57,878 nt of DNA from Candidatus Methylomirabilota bacterium (GTDB lineage Bacteria > Methylomirabilota > Methylomirabilia > Methylomirabilales > Methylomirabilaceae): the NCBI GenBank assembly GCA_003104975.1, contig PQAM01000007.1, forward strand, positions 1 to 57,878, written 5' to 3'. Below are positions 1 through 6,872 of this stretch, one piece after another. The translations under genes and the position numbers were made by a program. Numbering within the stretch: the stretch's first letter is position 1; every line of letters begins with the position of its first letter. The notes under the pieces were generated by a model. That model did no database searches. It had not been told where the DNA came from and was given only the letters and a program-made list of their open reading frames with translations.

Positions 1-20
1 CTCCCGACTGTCCATTCATT

Positions 21-638
21 TTATAATCGCCCGAAGAGCTCACGGGCTCTCGCCAAGGCCTCGCCAAGCAACAGGACCTTACCGGCTGGCGTCCCGTGTG
101 CGATGCTCCATTTGTGCGCCTCTTCTTCCGTACAGAAGAAGTTGGTTGAGGGTCAGTGGGCTACGGCTAAGTCCAAGTGTGGCGCCCGTTTCATAAGGAG
201 TCCGGGAAGGCCATCCCAGACCACGGTACCCGGAGGCTGGACTGCCGCGATCCGGTTCCTCTCCACGTAAATACGAATTGATCGCCCGCACTGCTGACAC
301 GTGGTATTCACGGTAACGGCTGCGCCAAACAGCGGTGCCACACTTAAGGCGTCGATTGCGCACACTGCGTATCGTGGCTTCCCCTTGTCCTTCAGCATTA
401 TCTGATGCTGGGTCGGACGGGTTGAGAGCGGATAGGCCGCCGTGATCTGGTTCGAACGCTGATCTCGCACGGCGAGCCCCTTACGCTCAAGCGTAGAAAG
501 CAGCTCATCAGCCACGGACTCAGACACCTCAAGGCGTAAGGCAAGCGCCTTCAGGCCGGGATCTCGACCGGTCCTGAGTATCAGTTCCAGCAGCGCCTTC
601 CGGGCACGGCGTTCAGTTGCAGTTAATGGTCCCCACAT
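21..638 (-). CDS. merB: Predicted selenocysteine-containing organomercurial lyase (MerB-like)
   Basis: Homologue of alkylmercury lyase, which protonolyses carbon-mercury bonds in the cytoplasm. An N-terminal winged-helix-like part (residues about 5-60) is followed by the MerB core. Cys93 and Asp96 in YAVCAIDAL match MerB Cys96/Asp99, and Cys114 matches Cys117. Codon 162 is UGA (153-155). Translation continues in the same frame for 43 codons as PSTNFFCTEEEAHKW..., a typical MerB C-terminus, to TAA at 21-23, giving 205 aa against about 212 in MerB. Aligning the FF pair after the UGA puts codon 162 exactly on catalytic Cys159. A SECIS-like hairpin follows (122-141). I therefore read UGA as Sec. 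A nonsense mutation or sequencing error is the alternative. The ATG lies 2 nt after the arsR stop, suggesting translational coupling; no clear ribosome-binding site of its own. Substrate (organomercury or another organometal) is not shown by the sequence. Confidence 0.75.
122..141 (-). promoter_or_regulatory. Bacterial SECIS-like hairpin just downstream of the in-frame UGA
   Basis: In the mRNA sense, 11 nt after the UGA there is a perfect 7-bp stem, CUUCUUC (141-135) with GAAGAAG (128-122), closing the hexaloop UGUACG (134-129). The loop starts 18 nt after the UGA and has G as its second base. Bacterial SECIS elements typically have the loop 16-37 nt after UGA with a G in the first two loop positions, so both criteria are met. 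The hairpin lies inside the coding frame, as expected for SelB-dependent recoding. Confidence 0.7.
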
Positions 639-640
639 TG

Positions 641-1021
641 CTACTTACTCATGGTGGCCCGTGGTTTCCGGGTGTCTGCGATGCGCGTGCAGGCCCAGAG
701 GTGCTCGGCGTTTTTTGCCACCATCTCGCGCGAGAGCTGAAGGATTCGCTTCACCCGCGTATCAGCGATACGATAGAGTGTATAGCGCCCATTAGTGGCG
801 GTCGCGACATACCCGCACCATTTGAGGCAGGCGAGGTGATTTGACACGCGGCCTTGTTGGATGCCGAGTAAGCGAACGAGGTCGGAGACACTTTGTTCAC
901 CGTTGAGGAGGATCTCGAGAATCTTCAAGCGGGTCGGATCCCCCAAGCCGCGAAAGAACTTCGCCGACAGCTCCAGCAGCGCAAATTCCCGCTCAGGCAC
1001 TTGCTTTCTGAGTGCGCTCAC
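641..1021 (-). CDS. ArsR/SmtB-family metal sensor repressor, CmtR-like
   Basis: A 126-aa winged-helix repressor of the ArsR/SmtB family. The segment FRGLGDPTRLKILEILL is the family's N-terminal helix, and residues 53-72 are the recognition helix region. Cys65 and Cys69 in NHLACLKWCG, with Cys111 near the C-terminus, reproduce the Cys57/Cys61/Cys102 ligand set of mycobacterial CmtR, a Cd(II)/Pb(II) sensor (spacing 4 and 42 here, 4 and 41 there). The CadC-type ELCVCDL site is absent. The start is GTG at 1021, preceded by GGAGG with 5 nt spacing. It heads an operon with the MerB-like gene and probably represses it until a thiophilic metal binds. Confidence 0.85.
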   Translation of the reverse strand: MSALRKQVPEREFALLELSAKFFRGLGDPTRLKILEILLNGEQSVSDLVRLLGIQQGRVSNHLACLKWCGYVATATNGRYTLYRIADTRVKRILQLSREMVAKNAEHLWACTRIADTRKPRATMSK

Positions 1022-1062
1022 GCCGACCTCCCTTAAGTAATGTGAAAACCGTACATACGGAT

Positions 1063-1101
1063 TATCGTATATACGATATACTGCCTGAGGTCCCGTGTCA
1101 A
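1063..1101 (-). promoter_or_regulatory. Promoter with overlapping palindromic operator for the arsR-merB operon
   Basis: On the minus strand TTGACA (1101-1096) and TATCGT (1078-1073) form a -35/-10 pair with a 17-nt spacer. The -10 is the left half of the perfect 16-bp palindrome TATCGTATATACGATA (1063-1078). ArsR/SmtB repressors bind such AT-rich inverted repeats overlapping the promoter, so this is the likely autoregulatory operator. It lies about 42 nt upstream of the GTG start. Confidence 0.75.
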
Positions 1102-1187
1102 ATCATTCTGTGATTCTCAGCAAGGGTGACGAATCGGATCGTTGAAGTTAAGCGATGCGGTGGCCGAACGACTCTGGCGGGCGCCGT

Positions 1188-1832
1188 TCAATGTTTCTTC
1201 GTCCATGTCCCGTTGGATTCGGCGCGTCGCTTCAGGCTTAACAGTGTGTCCGCCAAATTGTTCCTGAGGAGATACTCTTCCAGAAACGTGGGAACGAAGA
1301 AGCCGCTGTCCAGGGTTGTCGTGTATCGAAGCAGGGTTTTGCCCTGGCCGTACGGGAGGAACTCCCAACCGCCGAACGTCTCTGCAAGGTCGTGCTTTCT
1401 CGATTTATCCAGCGTCCAGTTCACCGTTCTGTGCTCGGGCTTGAACACCAGATCGATCGTATAACTGATGACACCGATCGCAACCCGCACCGTTTCGGTC
1501 GCCTTCATGGTATGTTGTGTCTTCTCCAATATCTCAAGCTTCTCGAGACGCGGCATAAACTGGTCAAACTTATGATAGTCCAGCATGACCGCCCAGGCGG
1601 TGTCCGGTGGTGTGTTGATTACGCAGTAGGCCTTGACGCGAGCGCCGCGCGCCCCATCGGCTGTGGGGTAGGTATCCGTCTTTACCACAGCGTAACCCTT
1701 TTCCATTCTGGCTAATTCGTCTGCCGTCAGTCCGGTAATTGCTGACTCATCAGCCGGGAAAGAAACGACCGGAAGCAAAAGCAGAGGTAGAACAAAGAAA
1801 AAAAGGCGCGCAAGTCTCGATCTGTGCGGCAC
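1188..1832 (-). CDS. Exported START/SRPBCC-fold lipid-binding-like protein
   Basis: 214 aa. The start is GTG at 1832, preceded by GGAGG 9 nt upstream; the open frame continues upstream but overlaps pgl and is not coding there. An arginine-containing N-terminus and a hydrophobic stretch (about residues 8-24, LARLFFFVLPLLLLPVVSFPA) form a signal peptide. The mature part resembles polyketide cyclase/START-like proteins: VKAYCVINTPPDTAWAVMLD, then a mid-domain with YTIDLVFKPEHRTVNW and a C-terminal helix. The family binds hydrophobic ligands; the ligand here is unknown. It follows pgl with about 90 nt between and may be co-transcribed. Confidence 0.65.
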   Translation of the reverse strand: MPHRSRLARLFFFVLPLLLLPVVSFPADESAITGLTADELARMEKGYAVVKTDTYPTADGARGARVKAYCVINTPPDTAWAVMLDYHKFDQFMPRLEKLEILEKTQHTMKATETVRVAIGVISYTIDLVFKPEHRTVNWTLDKSRKHDLAETFGGWEFLPYGQGKTLLRYTTTLDSGFFVPTFLEEYLLRNNLADTLLSLKRRAESNGTWTKKH

Positions 1833-1921
1833 GTTACATAGCCTCCAGTGCGGTGATCTCTTCGGTTTGCAGCGACTGTCACGCCATGGGTGGGATCGCG
1901 ATGGCTTGCCGGCCGCTATCC

Positions 1922-2713
1922 TCAGGCCCTCCCACCAAGTCCTTTGGCGGCGTCCTGGTCCACCAGCCATATCAGCCGCCCCGAGGCTGGCCGGACCAGG
2001 TGGATGGGTAGTCGCTCTGGGGCGGCCGGACCACGCAGAACTGTCTGAAGAATCGGTGCCTTGTCGACCCCTGAAACCAGGAGCAAGATGGTCATGGCTC
2101 GATTGAGGATGGGTGGCGTCAGCGTCAGGCGATTCGTCTTCAACATCGGAATATGATTGGAGCAGACCCACCGCCTGGACTCTCGAAGCGCCTGTGTGGA
2201 CGGGAACAACGAGGCTGTGTGGCCGTCGCGCCCCAACCCCAGGAGGATCAGATCGAAGGCAGGCGGCTCACCTGCCGGTGTCACGGCAAAGGTCATCGCG
2301 ATCTCGGCCTGATAGTCGCTGGCCGCTCCGTCCAGATCTGACCGCTCGGCCTGCATCCGGTGGATCCGGTCGGCAGGTACCGGAACGCGATCGAGCAGCG
2401 CTCTTTTGGCCATGCCGAAATTCGAGTCCGGATGCTCCGGCGGGACGGCTCGCTCGTCGCTCCAGAAGATGTGGGTCTTATGCCACGGCAGCTCAGTGCG
2501 GTATGGCTCCGACGCCAGACAGGCGTAGAGGCGTTCCGGAGTTGAGCCGCCCGCCAGCACCAGGGTAACGCGACCGAGACGTGCGACGGCTTTCTGAGCG
2601 ATCCTGGCGAAGCGCGCTGCAGCCTCGCGGGCAAGAGCAGGAGGATCCGCCGCCACCAGTAACTCATCGATGGCGAGTCGCGTCGAACTGCCGACGTACT
2701 GCCCGTTTTCCAT
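1922..2713 (-). CDS. pgl: 6-phosphogluconolactonase
   Basis: Hydrolyses 6-phosphogluconolactone to 6-phosphogluconate in the oxidative pentose phosphate pathway. The 263-aa protein has the DevB/Pgl signature segments VTLVLAGGSTPERLY (sugar-phosphate binding), IFWSDERAVPPEHPDSNFGM and LILLGLGRDGHTASLFP, in family order and at usual length. ATG at 2713 is preceded by GAGGGGG; an in-frame GTG at 2728 is an alternative that overlaps the zwf remnant stop. It is the last pentose phosphate gene of the gnd-(zwf)-pgl operon. With zwf broken, its substrate must come from another G6P dehydrogenase elsewhere, or the gene is vestigial. Confidence 0.92.
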   Translation of the reverse strand: MENGQYVGSSTRLAIDELLVAADPPALAREAAARFARIAQKAVARLGRVTLVLAGGSTPERLYACLASEPYRTELPWHKTHIFWSDERAVPPEHPDSNFGMAKRALLDRVPVPADRIHRMQAERSDLDGAASDYQAEIAMTFAVTPAGEPPAFDLILLGLGRDGHTASLFPSTQALRESRRWVCSNHIPMLKTNRLTLTPPILNRAMTILLLVSGVDKAPILQTVLRGPAAPERLPIHLVRPASGRLIWLVDQDAAKGLGGRA

Positions 2714-2721
2714 CGACCCCC

Positions 2722-2904
2722 TCAACACCTTGTGCCATCGCAGAGGATATGATCAGGGAGCATGCCGCCATGCGTGAGCGCGTACAGCGCCGGCAGCAGC
2801 TTGCGCTGTGTCGGGTTGCCGGAGGCGCCGAAAATGACGAGCGCAGACCCTTCCGGCACTCGGTAGCGAGAGGGGTGAACGATTGCCCCGGTGACGATCC
2901 GCAT
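2722..2904 (-). pseudogene. zwf: Truncated glucose-6-phosphate dehydrogenase remnant
   Basis: 60 codons only, between gnd and pgl, where a zwf of about 490-510 codons would be expected. Residues 21-50 read ALVIFGASGNPTQRKLLPALYAL, which is the G6PDH NADP-binding start (normally FGASGDLxxRKLxPALYxL) with the invariant Asp-Leu changed to Asn-Pro. After HGGMLPDHIL the frame ends in a stop immediately before pgl. An upstream GAGG and ATG at 2904 remain. It looks like an internal deletion that removed about 90% of zwf while keeping the operon order. Loss of the DL pair as well suggests decay rather than a functional mini-protein. Confidence 0.75.
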
Positions 2905-2909
2905 CGTCG

Positions 2910-3893
2910 CTATCCCTCAGGATGCGGTTCGGCATGCCCGCCGAACTGCGCGCGCATCGCCGACAGCAGCTTGTCGGCGAAGGTGTGGCTTTGCCGGGAT
3001 CGGAAGCGCGCATACAGTGACGCCGACAGCACATCCGCCGGTACCGCCTCTTCGATAGCCGCCATGATCGTCCAGCGTCCCTCGCCGGAGTCCTGGACGA
3101 AGCCCGTGTAGCCCGACAGCGTGGGATCCGCCGCCAGCGCCGTCGCCGTCAGATCGAGCAGCCACGACGAGATGACGCTGCCACGCCGCCAGACTTCCGC
3201 GATATCGGCCATATTGAGGTCGTAGCGGTACTCCTCTGGCAGGTCTTGTGAAATGGCGTTACGCAGGATGTCGAAGCCCTCCGCGTAGGCTTGCATCAGG
3301 CCGTACTCGATGCCGTTGTGGACCATCTTGACGAAATGGCCGGCGCCGACCGAACCGCAGTGCAGGTAACCGTCCTCCGCCGTGCCGCCCAGCGTCTCGC
3401 GACCGAGCGTGCGCGGAAGGTCGCCTCGTCCCGGGGCCAACGTTTTGAAAATCGGCTCCAGACGCGTCATCACACGCGCCTCGCCGCCGATCATCAGACA
3501 GTAGCCGCGATCCAGTCCCCAGATGCCTCCGCTGGTTCCCACATCCACATAGTGGATCCCTCGTTCTTTGGCAATCCGCGCGCGCCGCAGGTCGTCCTTA
3601 TAGTGAGAATTACCACCGTCGATAATAATGTCGTCCGCATCCATGCGCTGCGAGAGCGCCACCACGATCTGCTCTGTCGGCTCTCCCGCCGGCACCATGA
3701 CCCACGCCGTCCGCGGCCGGTCGAGCAGGCTCACAAGTTCGTCCAGCGATGTGGCGCCCGTCGCCCCCTCCCGCGCCAACTGTCTCACGTTGTCGGCCGT
3801 TCTGGCGAATACGACGCACTGGTGCCCCCCGCGCAGCAGGCGGCGCACCATGTTGGCGCCCATCCTCCCGAGACCGATCATTCCAAGTTGCAT
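2910..3893 (-). CDS. gnd: 6-phosphogluconate dehydrogenase, decarboxylating (short GndA type)
   Basis: Oxidatively decarboxylates 6-phosphogluconate to ribulose 5-phosphate. 327 aa, the length of the short bacterial type. Visible motifs are the Rossmann GLGRMGANM (residues about 6-14), [13 protein letters not shown] (substrate binding), VGTSGGIWG, and the catalytic [10 protein letters not shown] helix. ATG at 3893 has AAGGAG with 8 nt spacing; an upstream in-frame ATG at 3923 has none. First gene of the minus-strand operon, 5 nt before the zwf remnant. The 597 bp upstream (to 4490) carry no gene. Confidence 0.93.
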   Translation of the reverse strand: MQLGMIGLGRMGANMVRRLLRGGHQCVVFARTADNVRQLAREGATGATSLDELVSLLDRPRTAWVMVPAGEPTEQIVVALSQRMDADDIIIDGGNSHYKDDLRRARIAKERGIHYVDVGTSGGIWGLDRGYCLMIGGEARVMTRLEPIFKTLAPGRGDLPRTLGRETLGGTAEDGYLHCGSVGAGHFVKMVHNGIEYGLMQAYAEGFDILRNAISQDLPEEYRYDLNMADIAEVWRRGSVISSWLLDLTATALAADPTLSGYTGFVQDSGEGRWTIMAAIEEAVPADVLSASLYARFRSRQSHTFADKLLSAMRAQFGGHAEPHPEG

Positions 3894-4139
3894 CGTAGGT
3901 GCTCCTTTCAGGAGGGGCGGCAATCAGCCCTCATTGTGACGAGAAAAACGCTCCTGCTTTTGGCGGCAGGATGTGCACTCGGCGGATTGTCGACGGCGAC
4001 GCGGCCGGCCATCGTCCTCCTCCCTCGATATGTCATTATACCGTAGTTGAGTGAGTCCGCCTAACGGCAGTTCGTCGCTGATCGTATTCTTGGTCCGAGT
4101 TCTCAACTCGGTTTATCGGTGGGTTGCGCACTTTGTGTG
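3894..4139. other. Intergenic region without recognisable gene
   Basis: Between the start of gnd and the leader promoter at 4140. It must contain the gnd promoter on the minus strand, but no clear -35/-10 pair stands out. Short open frames on both strands have no ribosome-binding site or recognisable product. Confidence 0.4.
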
Positions 4140-4167
4140 TTGATCTCCTTGAATTTAGCGTTATACT
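4140..4167 (+). promoter_or_regulatory. Candidate sigma-70 promoter upstream of leader element A
   Basis: TTGATC (4140-4145) and TATACT (4162-4167) with a 16-nt spacer. Transcription would start near 4175 and run through the structured leader to its terminator at 4349, then to the tetR gene. Confidence 0.5.
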
Positions 4168-4258
4168 ATGGGATAAAGATAAAAGATGGTTGACGGATCG
4201 TGTCATGTCAGGACCCACGTTGACACCTGACTGACGACAGAACGATGTGACGAAACAG

Positions 4259-4349
4259 TCCTGAGGGGTCCGGGGAAGGCGTTTAGTGTTCTCCGGAGGG
4301 CAGAGGGTGGTCGGGCCGCCATCCGCGAAAAGCGGGTGGCGGCTTTTTT
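4259..4349 (+). ncRNA. Structured leader RNA or small RNA, copy A
   Basis: One of two homologous elements in the window (other copy 35226-35310). Order: a 9-bp hairpin (TCCGGGGAA 4269-4277 with TTCTCCGGA 4289-4297), a conserved block 4293-4328, then a strong intrinsic terminator (GCCGCCATCCGC 4315-4326 with GCGGGTGGCGGC 4332-4343, then TTTTTT). GGTGG (4306-4310) can instead pair with CCGCC (4316-4320), which would break the terminator stem. The first hairpin differs in sequence between copies but stays paired. This is the architecture of a transcription-attenuating leader; a terminated small RNA is the alternative. It does not match a riboswitch class I know. Confidence 0.55.
4315..4349 (+). 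terminator. Rho-independent terminator of leader A
   Basis: 12-bp GC-rich stem with one G.U pair, GAAAA loop, then six T. It ends 142 nt before tetR, so it can only serve the leader or a small RNA, not a preceding plus-strand gene. Confidence 0.85.
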
Positions 4350-4432
4350 ATTTGACCACACATGACAACCCAATTGCCGGAGAGCGATGACAAAACTTGA
4401 CGTTGACAGCCGTTACGGTTTGGGCCATATTA

Positions 4433-4464
4433 TGACTGAATAGTCGTAACTGACCACTTAGTCA
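4433..4464 (+). promoter_or_regulatory. Tandem TetR-type operator
   Basis: Two related dyads, TGACTGAATAGTCG (4433-4446) and TGACCACTTAGTCA (4451-4464), centre to centre 18 bp, both of form TGAC-N5/6-AGTC. They lie 27 nt upstream of tetR, the usual position for autoregulation by two cooperatively bound dimers. The binding protein is inferred, not shown. Confidence 0.6.
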
Positions 4465-4490
4465 ACAATGGTTCATAAAAGGAGTGAAAT

Positions 4491-5105
4491 GTGGCCGCCG
4501 AAAGCCGAGTAGAACGCCGGATGGCAGCGACACGCGAGAGGCTCGTGAGTGCCGCGCTGGCGTTGTTTGCCGAGCGGGGGATCTACGACACGACCGTTGA
4601 GGATATCACGGACGCAGCCGATGTCGGGAAAGGGACCTTCTACCAGCACTTTCCCTCCAAGACCGCCGTCATCGGCCATCTTCTGCGCGATGGGTTTGAC
4701 GACCTGCTGCAACAGTGCCGGCAGGAACTTCAGTCCGCTTCGACTTCGCAGGAGAGGGTAGAGGCACTCCTACAGACGCAGTTCCGCTTTTTCGAAAAGC
4801 GGCGGGACCTCTTGATCCTGTTCCATCAAGTCCGTGGGTTCATGAAACTGCAATTGGGCGAGGTGCGCCTCCTTCGAAAGGAGTACGAACGGTATGTGCA
4901 GTTCCTCGCCTCTGAGCTGGCAGTCGCGTTCAACGGAAAGCGGTATTCCCGGACGACACTGACACAGATCGCCTGTGCTATGGCCGGCCTCGTGACGGGC
5001 TATCTGTCCTACCTGGTGATCCTTGGCCTGGAGACAGATCGAAGGGCCGAATTGGAAATCTCCGCCAGAATGTTCCTCGAAGGATTTTTGGAGCGACCCC
5101 AGTGA
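4491..5105 (+). CDS. TetR/AcrR-family transcriptional regulator
   Basis: 204 aa. Residues 12-58 form the TetR DNA-binding domain (RERLVSAALALFAERG, then VEDITDAADVGKGTFYQHFPSK). The C-terminal two-thirds are helical and form the ligand and dimer domain, without recognisable ligand specificity. GTG start with AAGGAG 6 nt upstream. A tandem operator lies just before it. The next gene begins 39 nt after its stop, so it probably controls that His-rich exported protein as well as itself. Confidence 0.9.
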   Translation: MAAESRVERRMAATRERLVSAALALFAERGIYDTTVEDITDAADVGKGTFYQHFPSKTAVIGHLLRDGFDDLLQQCRQELQSASTSQERVEALLQTQFRFFEKRRDLLILFHQVRGFMKLQLGEVRLLRKEYERYVQFLASELAVAFNGKRYSRTTLTQIACAMAGLVTGYLSYLVILGLETDRRAELEISARMFLEGFLERPQ

Positions 5106-5143
5106 TGGGGTCGCGTGGTTGTAACTTCAGAAGGAGTTGTGCA

Positions 5144-5920
5144 ATGAAACGTCTCATGTTGTTGGGTTGCGCGATGCTTCTGCTTGCCTTCGGGGCATCG
5201 CAAGCCCGCGCTCACGGTGGTGGCGGTGACGCGATGGGGGACTGGGACAAAGCGGATGCGTGCAGTCAAGAAAAGGGCCACTACGCCGTTCACATGACCA
5301 CCTACCAGCAGAAACGTGCTGCATCAGAGACCCTTAAGCTACAAGAAGTGGGATCGGTGCAGTTTAAAGAAGAATTTCAGTCGTATTGCGGAGGTGTCCC
5401 AAAGACCGGTAGGATGTGGATGGCCTTTGATTTGTACAATGAAGAGCTCAGAGCACTGCCAATCTCTATCCGGATCGTCGAAGACGAGGCAGGGGGCCAC
5501 GAACATGCCGCTGGAGAGGGGGGTCACGACCACGCTATCGTCTCCGTGCCCCCTACTATCTACCGGGATGGCACAGCTAGAGTCTATGTCGAGATTCCAG
5601 AGGCCGGCCACTATGCGGCCATCGTGAAGTTGGAAAAGGTTGGACCCGCTATCGCCCACGGCCCTCATCGCGCCGGCGACCCCGGCGAGTGGAACCGGGT
5701 CGTTCATCGTCACGGTAGCAGCGACCCAACGCAGGCGGAGATAGATGCCGTCGATCCTACTTACCGCTTTCCCTTTACTGTGGGTCTGGCGATGAAGAGG
5801 GAGCTTCCTTGGTTTGTCTCAAATCCTGGATTTCAGACGGCCGGCGCGCTGCTCGTCATCTCCGGCCTCATAGGCGGCGTGCAATTCTACAGGAACGGCA
5901 AGCGGAAGACGCGGGCCTGA
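5144..5920 (+). CDS. Exported His-rich protein with C-terminal membrane anchor, unknown function
   Basis: 258 aa. ATG at 5144 with AAGGAG 7 nt upstream. A signal peptide (residues 1-24, MKRLMLLGCAMLLLAFGASQ then ARA|H) precedes a periplasmic domain with two cysteines, a His/Gly-rich segment GGHEHAAGEGGHDHA near residues 125-140, and further His clusters. One transmembrane helix near the C-terminus (TAGALLVISGLIGGVQFY) is followed by a basic tail NGKRKTRA. The histidines suggest metal binding. I do not recognise the family. Probably co-transcribed with, or controlled by, the TetR gene upstream. Confidence 0.7.
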   Translation: MKRLMLLGCAMLLLAFGASQARAHGGGGDAMGDWDKADACSQEKGHYAVHMTTYQQKRAASETLKLQEVGSVQFKEEFQSYCGGVPKTGRMWMAFDLYNEELRALPISIRIVEDEAGGHEHAAGEGGHDHAIVSVPPTIYRDGTARVYVEIPEAGHYAAIVKLEKVGPAIAHGPHRAGDPGEWNRVVHRHGSSDPTQAEIDAVDPTYRFPFTVGLAMKRELPWFVSNPGFQTAGALLVISGLIGGVQFYRNGKRKTRA

Positions 5921-6086
5921 TGGGCGACTACGGCTTCACAGGCTTCCCTCTGATGGATGTGGGAGCTGTGCCCGCAAGCTTGTTCCCGGGTAATACGAGT
6001 ACGGGTTCCCGGATATGTGGTCTCTGTGACCTGGTCCGGAGTCGGAGCTACGCGATATCTGTCGACGGCTCCGGAGGAGGACTGCG

Positions 6087-6464
6087 ATGAAACTCTGTAA
6101 GCCCTTTATCACTCTCACGGTTACCATAGCGTTGATTGCGCTAGGGAAGGCCGGACCGAGTCCGGCAGCAGACCGGGACACTGCCGCGACGCCGACCGAG
6201 GCCGCTCAAGGCGAAACGGCCATGGTCCGCACTGTCGTGGGTACCGTCACTGCGGTCGTACCGGAAAGTAACACCCTTGTCGTGGCGGTGCCGACAGGGA
6301 AGACCGACACCTTGGTCGTTGGCGCTTCGGTTACCGATCAGACGGTCATTAAGGAGGGGCGAACGACGAAGCGGTTGGCCGATCTCAAAGTCGGTGACCG
6401 TGTGTGGATGCAGTTCGAGCGCGTCGAGTCGGGTGATATCGCGCGGACGATCGTCATTAAATAG
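6087..6464 (+). CDS. Small exported protein, DUF5666-like
   Basis: 125 aa with a signal peptide (residues 1-27, ending SPAAD) and a compact beta-rich domain: VVGTVTAVVPESNTLVV, then VIKEGRTTKRLADLKVGDRVWMQFE. The pattern of a 'VGTVTAV' strand and a 'DLKVGDRV' turn is typical of DUF5666 and other OB-like periplasmic domains. ATG preceded by GGAGGAGG. Function unknown. Confidence 0.65.
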   Translation: MKLCKPFITLTVTIALIALGKAGPSPAADRDTAATPTEAAQGETAMVRTVVGTVTAVVPESNTLVVAVPTGKTDTLVVGASVTDQTVIKEGRTTKRLADLKVGDRVWMQFERVESGDIARTIVIK

Positions 6465-6536
6465 TCGACGGGATAGGAGTACGACGCTGGAAATGATACC
6501 ACGAAGAGGGACAGAGGGATGGGAGAGGAGAGAACG

Positions 6537-6872
6537 ATGGGCCGCCCGTATCGTCGTGTTCTGAGTCTTGGTTTCCTTGTCGTGCTGCTCGCGGGCTGCG
6601 TCTCGGTGGGGGAGGAGTTCCGGACGCCGACTGCTGAAATGATCAAGAACGGGGTGACCACACGAGCTGAACTGCTTCAACTCTTTGGCTCCCCGACCCA
6701 GGTCGGGATCGAGGATGGGAACCAGACCTGGACATGGGTCTACGTGAGGGCGGGCGGCATAGGTCGGCCGCTTTCCAAAGAGCTGCATGTCACGTTCAAC
6801 GATCGGGGGATCGTCAAGTCGTACTCCTACACCTCCGGCCTGCCGGAGGAGGTGCAGCGACAAGTCCGGTGA
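6537..6872 (+). CDS. BamE/SmpA-like lipoprotein
   Basis: 111 aa. ATG at 6537 with GGAGAGGAG just upstream; an in-frame ATG at 6519 is the alternative. The signal ends in a lipobox LLAGC. The mature part TPTAEMIKNGVTTRAELLQLFGSPTQVG... resembles SmpA/OmlA (BamE-like) domains, including the 'T.eel...lG.P' helix and the WTWVYVRAGG strand. Family members are outer-membrane lipoproteins, some in the BAM complex; this copy may have another role. Its stop overlaps the GTG of the downstream CLC gene. Confidence 0.75.
   Translation: MGRPYRRVLSLGFLVVLLAGCVSVGEEFRTPTAEMIKNGVTTRAELLQLFGSPTQVGIEDGNQTWTWVYVRAGGIGRPLSKELHVTFNDRGIVKSYSYTSGLPEEVQRQVR

Noticed and set aside
153-155. UGA as a simple stop of a 161-aa protein
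   Set aside because: The same frame continues as a MerB-type C-terminus and a SECIS-like hairpin follows; truncation would remove the catalytic Cys position.
1833-2171. N-terminal extension of the START-like gene
   Set aside because: Overlaps pgl in the same strand but another frame, and a GTG with GGAGG is found exactly before the signal peptide.
4259-4349. Assignment of the leader to fluoride, guanidine-I, TPP, glycine or c-di-GMP riboswitches
   Set aside because: I compared remembered consensus segments of these classes and none fits.
6734-6868. N-terminal extension of the CLC gene
   Set aside because: Overlaps the lipoprotein gene in another frame; the membrane domain begins only after 6960.
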